A DNA stretch of 64,000 bases, taken from Przewalskia tangutica (taxonomy: Eukaryota; Streptophyta; Magnoliopsida; Solanales; Solanaceae). Both the position numbers and the translations under genes were made by a program. A model generated the notes under the pieces. That model saw only the letters and a list, made by a program, of their open reading frames with translations. It did no database searches and was not told the origin of the DNA. Position 1 is the stretch's first letter. Each line of letters starts with the position of its first letter. Positions 1 through 11,741 of the stretch are shown piece after piece. The DNA lies in NCBI GenBank assembly GCA_029844215.1, contig CM056729.1, positions 4,960,001-5,024,000 of the forward strand, written 5' to 3'.

Positions 1-271
1 CTTAAAAATCAGATTTCTGCTAAGGTTTATGATTGAACTCCACCACTTTTACGGTACGTAAAACCCTGTTATGGGCATGATTTTGGTTTTAAAATATGTC
101 AACTTCCAAAATCGCGATGAAACTTATCCCCTTTGATTCATTTACCCTTTATACTTTTTAGTACTCCCCTTAACTTATCTTAATACCCTTTTATCTTCAC
201 GTAAGGTTCCTCTCTTCTCTTATTACCTACTTTAGTTAACATCGGCTTCCGGTGTAAAGAAAACTATGGGG
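1..271. other. AT-rich DNA, no gene seen
   Basis: No coding potential or repeat structure that I can name is visible. It abuts the presumed 5' LTR of Copia-1 and may be the target DNA of that insertion. Confidence 0.5.
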
Positions 272-496
272 TGTAACAATTTTTTTCTATATTGTAAACG
301 TGTAAATAGAGACAATATTATTCTCTATCCATAATTAGAATATTTTCATACATTGTGTATATATAATTATGGTAAGATTAAGATTCTTCTTTTGTATAGG
401 GTTAGGATTCCTATTGTATAAGGGATGAACATTGTACTCTATATATACTTTAATATTAATGAAAGACTCCCCAAATGAGATTAATATCATCTTACA
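272..496 (+). repeat. Presumed 5' LTR of Copia-1
   Basis: It starts with TGTAACA and ends with TTACA directly before a TGGTATCAGAG primer site. AT-rich TATA-like strings (about 440-455) lie near the end. There is no second LTR to compare with, so the left border is a guess from the TG...CA rule. Confidence 0.55.
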
Positions 497-507
497 TGGT
501 ATCAGAG
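497..507 (+). other. Primer binding site of Copia-1
   Basis: TGGTATCAGAG is complementary to the 3' end of initiator tRNA-Met, the usual primer of plant Copia elements. Confidence 0.75.
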
Positions 508-633
508 TCAAACACCCAAAACTCTAGAACTTTTTCTTTTTACCGCCGCCGAGAACCCCCCCCCCCCTCCTCGGAACTCGCCGCGGCCCTCCTCCAAATT
601 CTAGGTTTTCTTCTTCATTCCTCTCTTCTCTAA

Positions 634-1639
634 ATGGCTATCCCTGAATCTTCTACCTCCACAAATCCACCACCACGTTGTCATCCTCTTTTCATCCGGC
701 CCTAACTGTTACAAACATCAAGAACTCTATTTCAATTATTCTTGATCAAGAAAACAGTTAGTATTCTCCCTGGGTTTAACTGTTCCGTAATCATGTATGT
801 CTCTATAATGTGCTTGATCACATCGATGACACCATTCCGCGCCCTCCGGAGGTTGATGATTCTACTTGGCGTTGTCTAGACGCCGGCGTCAAACAGTAGA
901 TTTATGGTAGTATTTCTCAGGATCTTCTTCTTACTATCATGAAATCTGGCGCCACAACCCTTGAGTTATGAAACCGCTTGGAGGAAATCTTTCAAGATAA
1001 CAAGCACACTCGTGCAGTGTATTTGGAGGAACAGTTTAACAATACACGCCTTGAAAATTTCTCCAACATGACTAAGTACTGCAAACAGTTGAAACTCCTG
1101 ACGGATCAACTCTCCAACGTTGACACGCCTGTCTCGGACACTAAATTGGTGTTGCAATTGATTGTAGGTCTCCCCAAAAGTGACTATGATACGTTAGCCG
1201 TCATAATTCAACAGGCAGATCTGCTTCCAAATTTTAACAAAGCTTGCTCGCAGTTGTTTCTCGAAGAAACTCGACGTGCTAAGCAGGATGAGCACAATCA
1301 GAAGGCATTAGCTGTCGAAATGCGCAATCAAGATCCAATGCCGCCAGAAAACTCTCAACCGCAGCAGGGACGCGGCAGAGGAGGTCGCGGTCGTGGCAGG
1401 GGTCTCGCATGAGAATCAACAGCCAGAAGAATAACAACATTATCCGCAGAATCGATTCGTCGCGGCGCCAAAGAAGATCCATACACGCGCCGCTTAAGTA
1501 CCAAAGAAACCTTCCACCAGTTCTCCCATCACGGTGTGTTGGGCCCTCGCCCAGCCCGGCAAGTCCAAGACCGCAGCAGCCCACTCACGCACGGCCGGCT
1601 TTAGCACCCTCATCCAAAGATGACACCCATCGAAGTTAG
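634..1639 (+). pseudogene. Copia-1 gag remnant
   Basis: The reading starts at ATG 634 but stops at about 703. Gag homology continues in another frame from about 960 to 1412, with the Gag helical region W-N-R-L-E-E-I-F-Q-D-N-K and L-V-L-Q-L-I-V-G-L-P followed by a basic R-G-R-G tail. After a frameshift near 1410 only low-complexity basic and proline-rich sequence follows. In a working element this would be the capsid/nucleocapsid protein that packages the RNA. No intact CCHC knuckle is seen. Confidence 0.75.
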
Positions 1640-1657
1640 GTCGCCTTCGATCTCAAC

Positions 1658-2832
1658 ATGCAACATCCTGACAACAACTGGTACATGGACTCCAGAGTCA
1701 CTTCTCACCTCACCCGGACTGCAGGTAATATTCCCAAACTGTTTGGTTTAAAGCATCCTCAATTTGTGACAGTTGGTAGTGGTCACCGCATTACAATAAA
1801 GGGTTTTGGTACATCATATACACCACCTCCTAATCCATTCCCGCTTCAAAATACCCTATATTCCCCACATGTAATTAAGAATCTAATCTCTATCCGCAAA
1901 TTCACTCGTAATAATTCTGTCTATGTTGATTTTGACCCTTTAGGTTTCACTATGACAGATCTTCACACGGGAACACCTCTTACGAGATGCAATAGCACGG
2001 GGGATCTATATCCATTCACTCCCACATTCGCTTTCAGATCTAGCTCTCCCGTCTCTCTAGCGGACATTTCTTCTTCAACATGACATAATAGGCTTGGTAA
2101 TCCAGGAGCTCCAGATTTTAGTTTTCTTAGAGGCAATAATTTCATTACTTGTAATGGGAAGCTTGCTCAAAACTGTGTTTCTTGTTCTTTAGGCAAACAT
2201 ATTCGTCTTCCATTTAAATCATCTACTAGTGTTACTTTTGCACATTTTGATATTATACATGTCGATTTATGGACATCACATGTTGCTAGTTCTCTCGGTC
2301 ATAAATAATATCTTATCTTACTAGATGATTTTTCTCACTTTGTTTGGTTGTATCCTCTCAAATTTAAATCGGAAGTGTTTGCCAAATTTCTTGAGTTTCG
2401 TAAATTCATTCAAACACAGTTTGAAAAAGGCATAAAATCTTTTTAGTGCGATAATGGTCGTGAATTCAATAACTCTATGTTTCACCGGTTTTGTACCAAT
2501 AATGGCATGGTCTTTCGCTTCTCCTGCCCCCACACCTCCTCACAAAACGGTAAAGCTGAAAGAACCATCTGCACCATTAACAATATGATTCACACTCTTT
2601 TGATTCATGCCTCCCTACCTCTATATTTCTGGGTCTATGCTGCTAAAATATTAGAATACGTTCTAAATATTCTCTCAACTAGCACCCTTCACAATATGAC
2701 CCCTACCGAAATTCTCCATCATAGAGTCCCCTCTTATGATCATCTCCGAATATTCGGTTGTCTATGTTATCCTAACCTTGCCTCTACTACCCATCACAAA
2801 CTAGCCCCCGGTCCACTCCTTGTGTCTACCTA
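1658..2832 (+). pseudogene. Copia-1 protease / GAG-pre-integrase / integrase remnant
   Basis: It opens with N-W-Y-M-D-S-R-V-T-S-H-L, a damaged copy of the protease site D-S-G-A-T-S-H in which Gly-Ala is now Arg-Val. A GAG-pre-integrase region follows (C-N-S-T-G-D-L-Y-P near 1990-2020). Integrase pieces then include C-D-N-G-R-E-F and N-G-K-A-E-R-T, which hold the second Asp and the Glu of the D,D-35-E site. Stops occur at about 2081, 2306 and 2444. An 84-bp stretch here (1958-2041) reappears inside the 3' LTR of Copia-3 at 53679-53762. Confidence 0.8.
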
Positions 2833-3272
2833 GGATTCCCGCTGAACCATAGGGGCTATCTATGTTATGTCTAGTCCACTCGTCAGATCCACATCTCTCG
2901 TCATGTCACATTCGACGAGACCACATTCCCATTTTCGAATCTTAAAAAGTTCCAAAAACCGGATTAATCTTTTCTTGACGAGCCTGTCATCTCTCCCATC
3001 ATCCTAAGTCAACTAGAGCATAACAGTTCTTCTTCAGCGTCGCGGCACCAAAGCTCCTGCGAACAGGTCCCTGATTCACCGTCGAGAGCGCTGCGGCCCA
3101 GTGCTAAGGTGCCACGGTGCCAAAACATCAGAGAGGTCTGTCCGTCCTCCAGCGCCGCGACACTTGATCACGGCGTCACGACACCTTCGACGGTTCCCTC
3201 TAGCGTCTGTCCCTCCTTCTCCGTATCCAACACATCCCTCCGCCTTGGAACCTCCCACTATCCCCACTCACC

Positions 3273-4497
3273 AAATGGAAACTCGTGCAAAGCATGGAAT
3301 CTTCAAACACAAAGTCCAATTTAACTTGTCTGCCCAAACTATTTCACCAATTCCCAAGAACCCTATATTGGCCAAACAAGACCCTAATTGGAATGCGGCT
3401 ATGACTGAGGAATTAAATGTTTTAACTAAGCAGCACACATGGGATCTAGTACCTAGACTTGAGGGGGTGAATGTGATTCATTGTCTGTGGCTATTTCATC
3501 ACAAATTCAGAGACAGTGGAGATCTTGAGGGTATAAGGCAAGACTTGTGACTAATGGCACAAATCAGCAGGAGGGCATTGATTATGGTGAGACCTTCAGC
3601 CCGGTTGTCAAACCGGCTACCATCTGCACAGTTTTGAGCATTGCCATGGGCAAACACTGACCGATCCATCAGCTTGATGTGAAGAATGCATTATTACATG
3701 GGGATCTGAGAGAGGCGATCATGCGTCATCGCCGTGGTTCACCCATCCAGCAGTTCCTCACTATGTGTGTCGTCTCCGTAAGTCACTATATGGTCTGAAA
3801 CAGGCCCTCCGTACGTGGTATGATCGTTTTGCCAGATATATCTTGCAGATTGGGTTAGTATGCAACAAGAGTGATAAATCACTTTTCATTTTTCATCGAG
3901 GTAGTAGCAATGCTTACTTATTACTTTACGTGAATGACATTGTTCTTACTGCCTCCTCCGACGGATTGAAAAATGAGATTATTGTCTTGCTTAAGTCCGA
4001 ATTTGCAATGACTGATTTGGGGAAGCTGAGTTACGTTTTGGGGATATCAGTTACCAGGTCTGTCAATCATATGTTCTTGTGTCAGCATAAGTATGCAGAA
4101 GAGATTGTGTACAGGGCTAAGATGGCGAACTGCAAAGAGGTGCCTACTCCAGTTGATTCCAAATTTAAGTTCAGTGCCATGGATGGTGCTCCAGTCTCTG
4201 ATCTTACTCAGATAGAGTCTTGCAGTGCACTTCGATTCTCACCTTCACTGTGCCGTATATAGCTTATGTTGTTCAGCATGTGTGCTTATTCATGCATGCC
4301 CCTAGGGAGTCTCATTTCACTGCTCTTAAGCATATCATTTGATACATTAAGGGCACTCTTGATTATGGTTTGCACCTATACCCCTCTGCACCAAACAGGT
4401 TGCTTTCATATACAGATGCAGATTGGGCAGGGTGTCCGGACATGCGACGCTCCACCTCCGGTGTTACACATCGTAGTTCTAGGGAGATAATTTGTGA
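3273..4497 (+). pseudogene. Copia-1 reverse transcriptase / RNase H remnant
   Basis: It begins at the E-T-R-A-K-H-G motif that precedes Copia reverse transcriptase, with D-P-N-W-N-A-A-M-T-E-E-L and the Y-G-L-K-Q-A motif. The catalytic Y-V-D-D box at about 3927-3938 reads Y-V-N-D, so one metal-binding Asp is lost. Frameshifts occur near 3550 and 3760 and a stop at 4261. The RNase H start is present but the domain is cut off at the truncation point. Confidence 0.8.
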
Positions 4498-4578
4498 ACT
4501 TAATTAAGGAAGTAAGATTCGAATATTGGATATAAAGTATATTTACATATGCTAATACAGAAATTAGTATACAAAGGA

Positions 4579-6036
4579 TGTGATCCCGGAATAATTTTTG
4601 AATACTACAAGTGTGACGATGAGAATTAATAATAATAGTTGTATATTCCTAATAAGGTTGGACTAAGTGTCGTGTATTATGATATTAGGACATGGAATTT
4701 TCAGATTTTATATATAAGATTTATTATGTGGGAGATTAATTAATTGTGGGATTAATTTTAGTGGAGGGAATGATAATAAGTGGATAAAATTTGGGAGCTT
4801 GTGCCTCTCTCTCTCTCGATTTTTTCAGCCCCATGCTCACCAAGACCAATACTCTACTCAATTCTCTACACTTTAATTAAAAACTCATCATTCACCTATC
4901 CCTCCATTCTCTCTCCCTCCAACCGAATCCCCTCCCCCCCCTCCTCCATAGCCAAGTTGAAGCTCTAATTAACTCCTCTTCCTAGATTAAGCTCTTCAAC
5001 TAAGTTCCAAGCCTTGGTAAACTTCCCAAACATTGGGTCACGGTGCTGGCCGAGAATCTGCCCCAACAAACTTAAGCTTTGAAAGATGAACATTTTGGAA
5101 GAAAAACATGTAAGTAAGATGGATTTGAGCTCATAAGGAATGCATGCATGTCATTAAAAATTGATGAAATGGTGCAAGAATTGGAGCAGTGAAACCGAGA
5201 CATTTAGGGACTGTTTTGGCTTAAGTTAAGGTAAGATTCTTTCTTCTTATTAAGTAATTGGAGTTAAATGATGTTGTAGTTAAGAGAAGAATGTGTGTTG
5301 AGAGAAAATGGAAGTAAGAAAATGCATGTGGTTGTTGTTGGAATTGTTGGTGTCGATTTGGGACTGTTTTGTATAAATTGGATTTGATTGTTGTTGTTGT
5401 TATTATTGTCACTAATTGCATGTTAAAATTGAAGGAAGTCTTGAAAGAAATCTTGATATTTAAAGTTGTAGTTGTTCATATGAAATTGTTGAAATATGAA
5501 TTGGATTTTAAGACGTCAATTGGATTTTAAGGAATTATGAGAAGAATTCTGGTATTGTGTGTTGTGGCCGAGACCTTCATGAAATTGTTGGACATGTTGT
5601 GTCGTATTTAGGGAGTGTTTGGTGGAGTTAAAATGCTGAAAATTTAGTTATTAATGTCCATGTAAATTGTGGTAATTGCTAACGTATGTCCTAAAGGAAT
5701 AAAGATGTAAAAAGGTGTTACTTTGTATTCTCGTTGTTGTTGGTATATGGACTGTTTTAGGGGTTGTTTTGATATGGATTAAGGAGATGAATTAACATGA
5801 GAAATAGGCGTATTAATCATCTTGGTTGTTGTGGTTGTTGTATTACCTGAACGTAAAGAGAAAGAATGTATAATGATAGCGTATATGGAGTATATGAGAC
5901 TGTTTTGGTATATCATTGAGTTGTATCTTGTTATTGATATTGTTGGCCTTGTTTGTAAGTTGTGGATGTGTGTATAAGTAGGGGAAATGCTGCCCAAACT
6001 TTTATACGAAAAGAGAGTCATCATTTGGTATATAAC
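4579..6036 (+). repeat. Tekay-like 5' LTR, left part
   Basis: AT-rich LTR sequence that continues on the other side of the Athila insertion at 13122. It carries a pyrimidine-rich leader (about 4800-4940) and a donor-like GGTAAG (5229-5234), as seen in long LTRs of this group. It holds no gene. Confidence 0.6.
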
Positions 6037-7406
6037 TGATGCGCGATTAGATGCACACACTTTTAAACGCAAGTGCACGTTATCGTATCAAGTAGTATAG
6101 TCTTAGATAAGACCGAATATCGTCCTCTAGGATTAGGGTCCAAGTATCAGTTATCTATTTTCTAGTATCTATTTGGTGAATTAATGATTGATTGTTTGGT
6201 TTGTAACTAAGAGTTATGAAAGCTAATTAAATATAAAGATTTAATTCAGATGTGATGAGAATAGGGCTTCCATGTATCCTTACTATCCGCTTATGCTACT
6301 TACTAATACACTAACTTATGGTGTTCTTCTTTTGGAGAAAGCAGGTTTACGAAATCGTTTTATACTCCCGTTAGGGTTATATAAACACTCAACCCCAGTA
6401 TTGTTCCTTACCTAACTTTCGCTGATAAGGGTAACGCTATAGGAGGATTAAGCACAAAACCTAGTTGGCCACGCACAATGCGCAAAATTAGGGTTGTTAA
6501 GCCTCTCATCAACGCTTACAAATCTAATTGAGGTATTTTCATCCCCAATTCAAGATCCTACCCAACTTACAAAGATATTCACAATCCCCCTTTTCGTAAT
6601 CGATTAGAAATCATATAGTGATAACTAGTTGTCAATTAGCTACCAAGAATTCAACTCAATTATTGGATAGATCTCTCAATAAGAATAATCACCATAAGCA
6701 TGCATTAATTTATAACATAAGGTTCAAGAAATTCAACATAGAAAGCCTATAAGAGAATTAGTTCCTAGCCATGAATATGACAAGAACTAATTCAAAGTTC
6801 ATCATCTGGCTGAATTAAAGAAAAGAAAAAGGAAAGAAATTACTAATGTTTAGGTCTCCAATCTCTAGGCAAGAAAACCTTGTGTTTGGCAAGAAAGGAA
6901 CTCTTTAAAACCGCCTGGGGTTCTCCTTTATAGGTTTAAAACGTCTCCTTCTTTTCCTGCAGCTGGCCCAAAAATCCCAAAAGACCTAAAATTTCGCGTC
7001 GGCGCGCGCCTGGCGATAGCCATGCTGGAAGTTCAAATCCGTCCGGGTGTTTTGGCGCCATGCCCGATATTCGCTGTTCGGAGGCGCCGCGGCCCTGATC
7101 TTCGTAGCTCCTCGGATGTTTAGGCGCCTCGCTTCGTCTCGGCGCCGCGCGCCGAAGTCTTCGCTCTACGAATAATGGCGCGCGCCCTCTTTGGCTGCGA
7201 GGCCGCGGCTACGGTCTGATTTTAGCCTCGTTCGCGCTTTCTCTTTCTCTCCTTTGCCCTCTTTTTGCTCCTTTTCCGCCATTTGGCCATTTCAACCACT
7301 TTGACTCAATAGAAAGAAAAACTATCCTAATACGACACTTATATGTGCAAATGGGACAAAAGACTAACTAAACAGACTCAAAGGTGTATATAAAATACAC
7401 CGATCA
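6037..7406 (-). repeat. 3' LTR of the Athila-like element
   Basis: It pairs with 11742-13121 along its full length. Both start TGATGCGCGATTAG in plus orientation, and this copy ends ACACCGATCA. On the minus strand a TATA-like CCTATAAAGG lies near 6926-6934, with a GC-rich block (about 6990-7230) just upstream. The two LTRs are close except for many small indels concentrated in the GC block. Confidence 0.9.
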
Positions 7407-7422
7407 AATACCCAACTTAACC
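7407..7422 (-). other. Polypurine tract of the Athila-like element
   Basis: On the minus strand GGTTAAGTTGGGTATT directly precedes the TGATCGG start of the LTR, the expected place for the plus-strand primer. It is only partly purine, as is common in Athila elements. Confidence 0.6.
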
Positions 7423-9060
7423 TTTGCTCGCCTCGAGCAAAGATGAAAAGAAATACAATAAAAGACTCAAAGAATGAAAATAAAGGACTCTGTCATTAAT
7501 CACTTTTCTTTGCATAGATGTTAACTAGAAAAACATGAAGGTTAGCGAATAATATGCAGGAACATATAGCATGGAATTTCAACACATTGAGCTAGATATT
7601 TATAAACTCATACTTATCATGCTTAAATGGAAGTTCATATACTAAATCATGCATATAAATTCAAGAATTCCTATGGCATGCTTACTTGCTATTCTCACTA
7701 ATTCGGATATGCATAAAGAGATCTTCAGGACTTTGAGGTTGTAATGTTGGCTTAGGTAGGGGTTGGTAAAGATAGGCATTTAGGCTCATTGTTACTGCAC
7801 CATGCTCTTTGGCTTTTCAATTTTTCCTTTTTCTTTTGATTCCTTCCTTCACTTCAATTCTATCCTTCCCTCTTTTGTTTTGGGAGAGTGAAGTGTATTA
7901 TACTAATAGCACCCCCAAACTTAGGCTTTTGCCTCTTTCTTATTACTTTTTTTATTGGGGTGCAAAACTCATTCACTCTTTTTGTCTCTTTTTAACACAA
8001 TGGATTCCACGATTTCATATTTGCACTTATGGTACAATTTGTGGGAACATAGGGTGTCAAAGAAGTTTCAAATTTAGGCTCGATAGAGTGTAGGGATATT
8101 TTTAAAGTACGGGATAGAAAGAATGGTAAGAATTGGCTATCAAAGAAATGCCCGAGTCATCTCCCTAACATACATATCCTAACTATTTCGCCTCGAATAG
8201 CAAAGAATCATAACACATAAGCATTTATCATTTATCATGCATAACTCAAGTAAGAAACTCGAATAGGCAGTTACGTGAGTTTTTGGCATATCTAACCTAA
8301 GTGTTTAGATAGTTGCTTCAATTCCTTTACATTATTCCACCTTACTTCACTAGGTGTTTCTAGCAACTACGTATATGATTTTTGTGACAATTATGACTCA
8401 AAAGAAAAATTTTGGTGACTCAAAATAAGCATAAAATAAATAAAAAGACTTAAATAAAACATAACATGACACAAATAAAACACCCTGAGCTTAAATCACA
8501 CATTGTCCCCGATGTGTGCAAGACTCAAAGACGATAAAAGCGACACTTACAAACTTTGTCTAAAATGGTGGTGGTGGCGGTGGATAATGCTTTGAATTCG
8601 GTGAGGAGAGTATTCTTGGTGTTTTGATTTGGCGATAGGGCGCCGGATCGGTATCCTCATAACTCATAGTACGTTGTGCGCGCGGCACTGCTTTTAGCGC
8701 CGGCTAATCATCTGCGCTCGCCCGGGATTTTCGCGCGCGCCCTGCTCACGTGTCTTGCGGCGCTAAACTCGGCAACTTTACGGAATTCTACTGCGGCCCT
8801 GCTCGCGCGCGCGGCTGCCTTAAACTTCCGAGCTGTTCAGATCTTTTAGCGCGCATGACCCTGCTGGCGCATGGCGCTTTTCTAGAAATCCGGCTTTCAT
8901 TTGGCGTTTCGTCCCGGTTTAATTTCTGTGCACATCAATCACAAACAACAAGATCCAATCTGGTGAGACTTCTTAGACAAAATAAAATTAAACTAATGAT
9001 AGAAATTAAAATAACATAATTGAAAACATTGGGTTGCCTCCCAAGTAGCTGTCTTTAACG
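7423..9060 (-). other. Non-coding 3' internal region of the Athila-like element
   Basis: No protein-coding reading is supported. It contains the element-typical GGAGGCAACCCA string (minus strand, about 9030-9041), normally found after the gag-pol frame. A GC-rich stretch at about 8640-8900 has AGCAGGGCCGC-like words similar to those in the LTR. The rest is AT-rich. Confidence 0.6.
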
Positions 9061-9299
9061 TCTTTTAGCGGACCTGCAGTTCCTTAGACTTAATAGCCTT
9101 GGGGTGGATTAAGTCCCCAACGATCCATTTCCGCCACATTTGGCGTTTCCTTTTCTTCTTTTCTTTTAGCATTATCGGTAGTAGGGAGTTAGGGACATTT
9201 ACCTCATTTAGTGTCATTTCAAGAAACCATATGCGCTTCTTGGGCTCATCACTCTTTGGTTGCCTTTGTAATGGCTCGCATGGGGTTTTGATGGTCTTG

Positions 9300-9690
9300 T
9301 GCAAAGCACATACTCATTAGTAGTGGTTCGATGACATGTTTAAACACTTTAAACACCATTTCTTCATTCTCCACCCTTAATGTCAACTCCTCTTTCAACA
9401 TCAATCAAAGCTCTCCTGTTGCTAGGAATGGCCTCCCTAATATGATAGAGATTTCTGCATCTTCTTCCATATCAAGAATTAGGAAATCTGCAGGGAAGAA
9501 AAATTTTCCTACCTTCACAATCACATCCTCAATCTTGCCTCGTGGATGAACTACTGTCTTGTCGGCTAGTTGCAGACTCACAGTGGTTGGTTTAGCCTCT
9601 CCCAACTCCAATCTTTTGAAAACTGATAAGGGCATTAGATTTATACTTGCCCTAAATCGCATAAGGCTCTGTTGCAGTTACCACCTTGTG
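9300..9690 (-). pseudogene. Athila-like retropepsin (aspartic protease) remnant
   Basis: The minus strand encodes A-S-I-N-L-M-P-L-S-V-F, then L-A-D-K-T-V-V-H-P-R-G and I-I-L-G-R-P-F-L-A-T-G, the core of Gypsy/Athila proteases. The catalytic D-L-G-A-S site is split by a one-base loss in a G run at about 9643-9647. The frame degrades after about 9405. It would normally be followed by reverse transcriptase; here the coding remnant runs straight on to the 3' non-coding region. Confidence 0.8.
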
Positions 9691-10247
9691 TGCGGTAGTG
9701 TGAAGCTTCCAGATCCTTTAGCTTTGGTGGTAACTTAACTTTTGTAGGATAGCACTACACTCTTACGTGAGTGCTCTTATCTCATATTCCCAGATTTCCT
9801 CTTTTCCCAAGATTTCTTTCATGAACTTGAAATAGGGCGGCATTTGCTCCAAGCCTCTATAAAAGGTATGTTGATATCGCACTTCTGAATACCTCGAGAA
9901 TTTGGAAAATTGTTTATCGACCGCCTTCCTTTGTAATCTCTGGGAAAGGAATCTTTTCAGATACTCTTCTCCGAGTTTTCTATCACCGGGCTAGGTTCAA
10001 CCACCTTCTTTTTCTAACTCTGCTTCCTTCTCATTTGTTGGTGAGGTGTTGTTTCTCAATTGTCTTCCACTTCTCATTGCTGCCTTACATTGCTCCGCCT
10101 GATTTACCTCTGTATTGCTCGTGATGTCCGTGGCACGATGTTTATGCGCTTTGCTAGTATCTACTGTGTTTCAAGTTTACGAGCGAGGATCTAGCTTCTG
10201 TCGTAAAGCTGCGTCAGGCGTTGCGCGTCTTTGTCATACCGCTAAGC

Positions 10248-11339
10248 TCATCCGCTTTTCTTCTTTGGTAGTGCATTGAACTGCTGAAATGTAGGCTTGA
10301 ATGAAAGGCTGCGATTAGTTCTGCGGTTACGATGCGACCCTGCATCTTGGATTACTGTTGCCCAGTGCTGGATTCTGCTGGTTACGATGCGGTCTGCTGC
10401 CCACGATATTGATTTTCTTGTACGATCTCCTTTCCATGAAATTTGGGTGATTCCTCCACCTGGATTATAAGTGTTTGAGTAGGGGTTGTTTTGTTGCCTC
10501 TGGTAGTTTCCTCTTTGCTTGACACTCTGCTGTTCCATTGGTATGTTGTTGGGATCCGAAGGGCATCTATCAAATGTATGTGGGCGCGCATATCTCATGA
10601 CTTTTAGGCATCTGCATCGTTCACGACCATTGTATGTTCTTTGCAACTGTTTTGCTAGAAGGGCGGCTGGGCATTCAAGGCGTGATAGCATCTATCTCGT
10701 GGACTCCCACAGTTCTTCTCCCACTTGTCCCTCTCTTCAGTGACATGGTTATTAGTGGCCATATCTTCTAATAACTCATGAGCATCGTGGGTTGTTTTCC
10801 TCATGAATGCTCCCCCTGATGCTGCATCTATGATGGTCCTGGTTGTACTGCTCAGCCCGTTGTAGAAGATGTGGACCAAGTTCCACACTTCAACGCAATG
10901 GTGTGGGCACTTTCTTTGTAGATCCTTGAACCTTTCCCATGCCGTATAAAGACTCTCCATCGGCTTGGTAGAAGTTGTTCAACTCCTCTCGGTTTCTTTG
11001 CTTTACTGGCGGGAAGAACTTGGCTAGGAATTTCTGTGTCTCGTGCCATGTGAATATCGAATGGTGGCGGGAATTCAACCATACTTTTGTTCTATCACTG
11101 GTGAGAAGGAAAGAGCCTCAACTGACGACATCATCGATGCGCCGTTATATGTCGAGCGTGGCACATAGCTTCAAGAAATTAGCTATGTGCGTGTGTGGAT
11201 CCTCGATGGTAGTCCTCGAATTGCGGTGTCTTTGTACCGTACTCAAAATTCTGGTTTTATCTCGAAGTTGTTGGCTCTGTGCGGGGAGCCTAATGCATGT
11301 CTGTGCTCCATTCACTCTTGGCAGCACATAATCTCCCAA
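10248..11339 (-). pseudogene. Athila-like gag remnant
   Basis: In minus-strand order it shows the N-terminal G-D-Y-V-L-P and N-G-A-Q motifs, H-I-A-N-F-L-K-L-C, the F-L-A-K-F-F-P-P block, E-S-L-Y-x-A-W-E-R-F-K-D-L, C-P-H-H, F-Y-N-G-L and I-I-D-A-A-S-G-G-A-F. It ends with N-P-Y-S-N-T-Y-N-P-G. These follow the Athila Gag capsid order. The reading switches frame several times (for example near 10655, 10890 and 11080), so no intact Gag remains, but nearly all conserved blocks survive. This suggests recent decay or consensus indels. Confidence 0.85.
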
Positions 11340-11717
11340 ACTTCTTTCTGGCTGGATTCAGACTCTATCCTCCACATCTAGTGGCACTTGATGAGGATTT
11401 TCTGGGTTAGGGTGATTTTCACCTAACCCTTCTCTCATCCTGTTATTGTTTAGATTCACGTCCGTCTATCAACGTTGCAACCCGTTGATTCTTTACGATA
11501 CGTTTGCGGGTTTTCTCGATCTCTGGATTGAAGGGAACAAGAGTGTCGCTCTCTTCTCCTTCGCATAAACTGATTGCCTGAAATAGATCAAAAACAGAAA
11601 ACAACTCACGGCAGCCTGATTTTTCGAAAAATAGCGAAAAACGTAAAAATTAAAATAAAAATTAAAGACCAAATTAGAAATTAAAAATAGATAATTTGAT
11701 AGTGAACTATTGCCTAA

Positions 11718-11735
11718 TCCCCGGCAACGGCGCCA
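11718..11735 (-). other. Primer binding site of the Athila-like element (tRNA-Asp type)
   Basis: The minus strand reads TGGCGCCGTTGCCGGGGA six bases inside the right-hand LTR. It matches the complement of the plant tRNA-Asp 3' end, the usual Athila primer, and proves the element lies on the minus strand. Confidence 0.85.
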
Positions 11736-11741
11736 AAAACT

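Larger units (their letters stand above)
272..4497 (+). mobile_element. Copia-1: degenerate Ty1/Copia LTR retrotransposon, 3' end missing
   Basis: The order is LTR, tRNA-Met-type primer site, gag, protease, integrase, reverse transcriptase and RNase H start, which is the Copia order. Every domain carries stops or frameshifts. The RNase H homology ends just after the usual D-W-A-G and R-R-S-T-S-G motifs (about 4425-4497). No polypurine tract or 3' LTR follows, so the element is truncated and cannot move. Confidence 0.85.

Noticed and set aside
5221..6078. Open frames on the minus strand in the Tekay LTR
   Set aside because: Low-complexity repeats of TTG/GTT; they cross the LTR border and have no domain.
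8750..9019. 89-residue open frame
   Set aside because: GC-rich non-coding region of the Athila element; no domain and no partner copy supports it.
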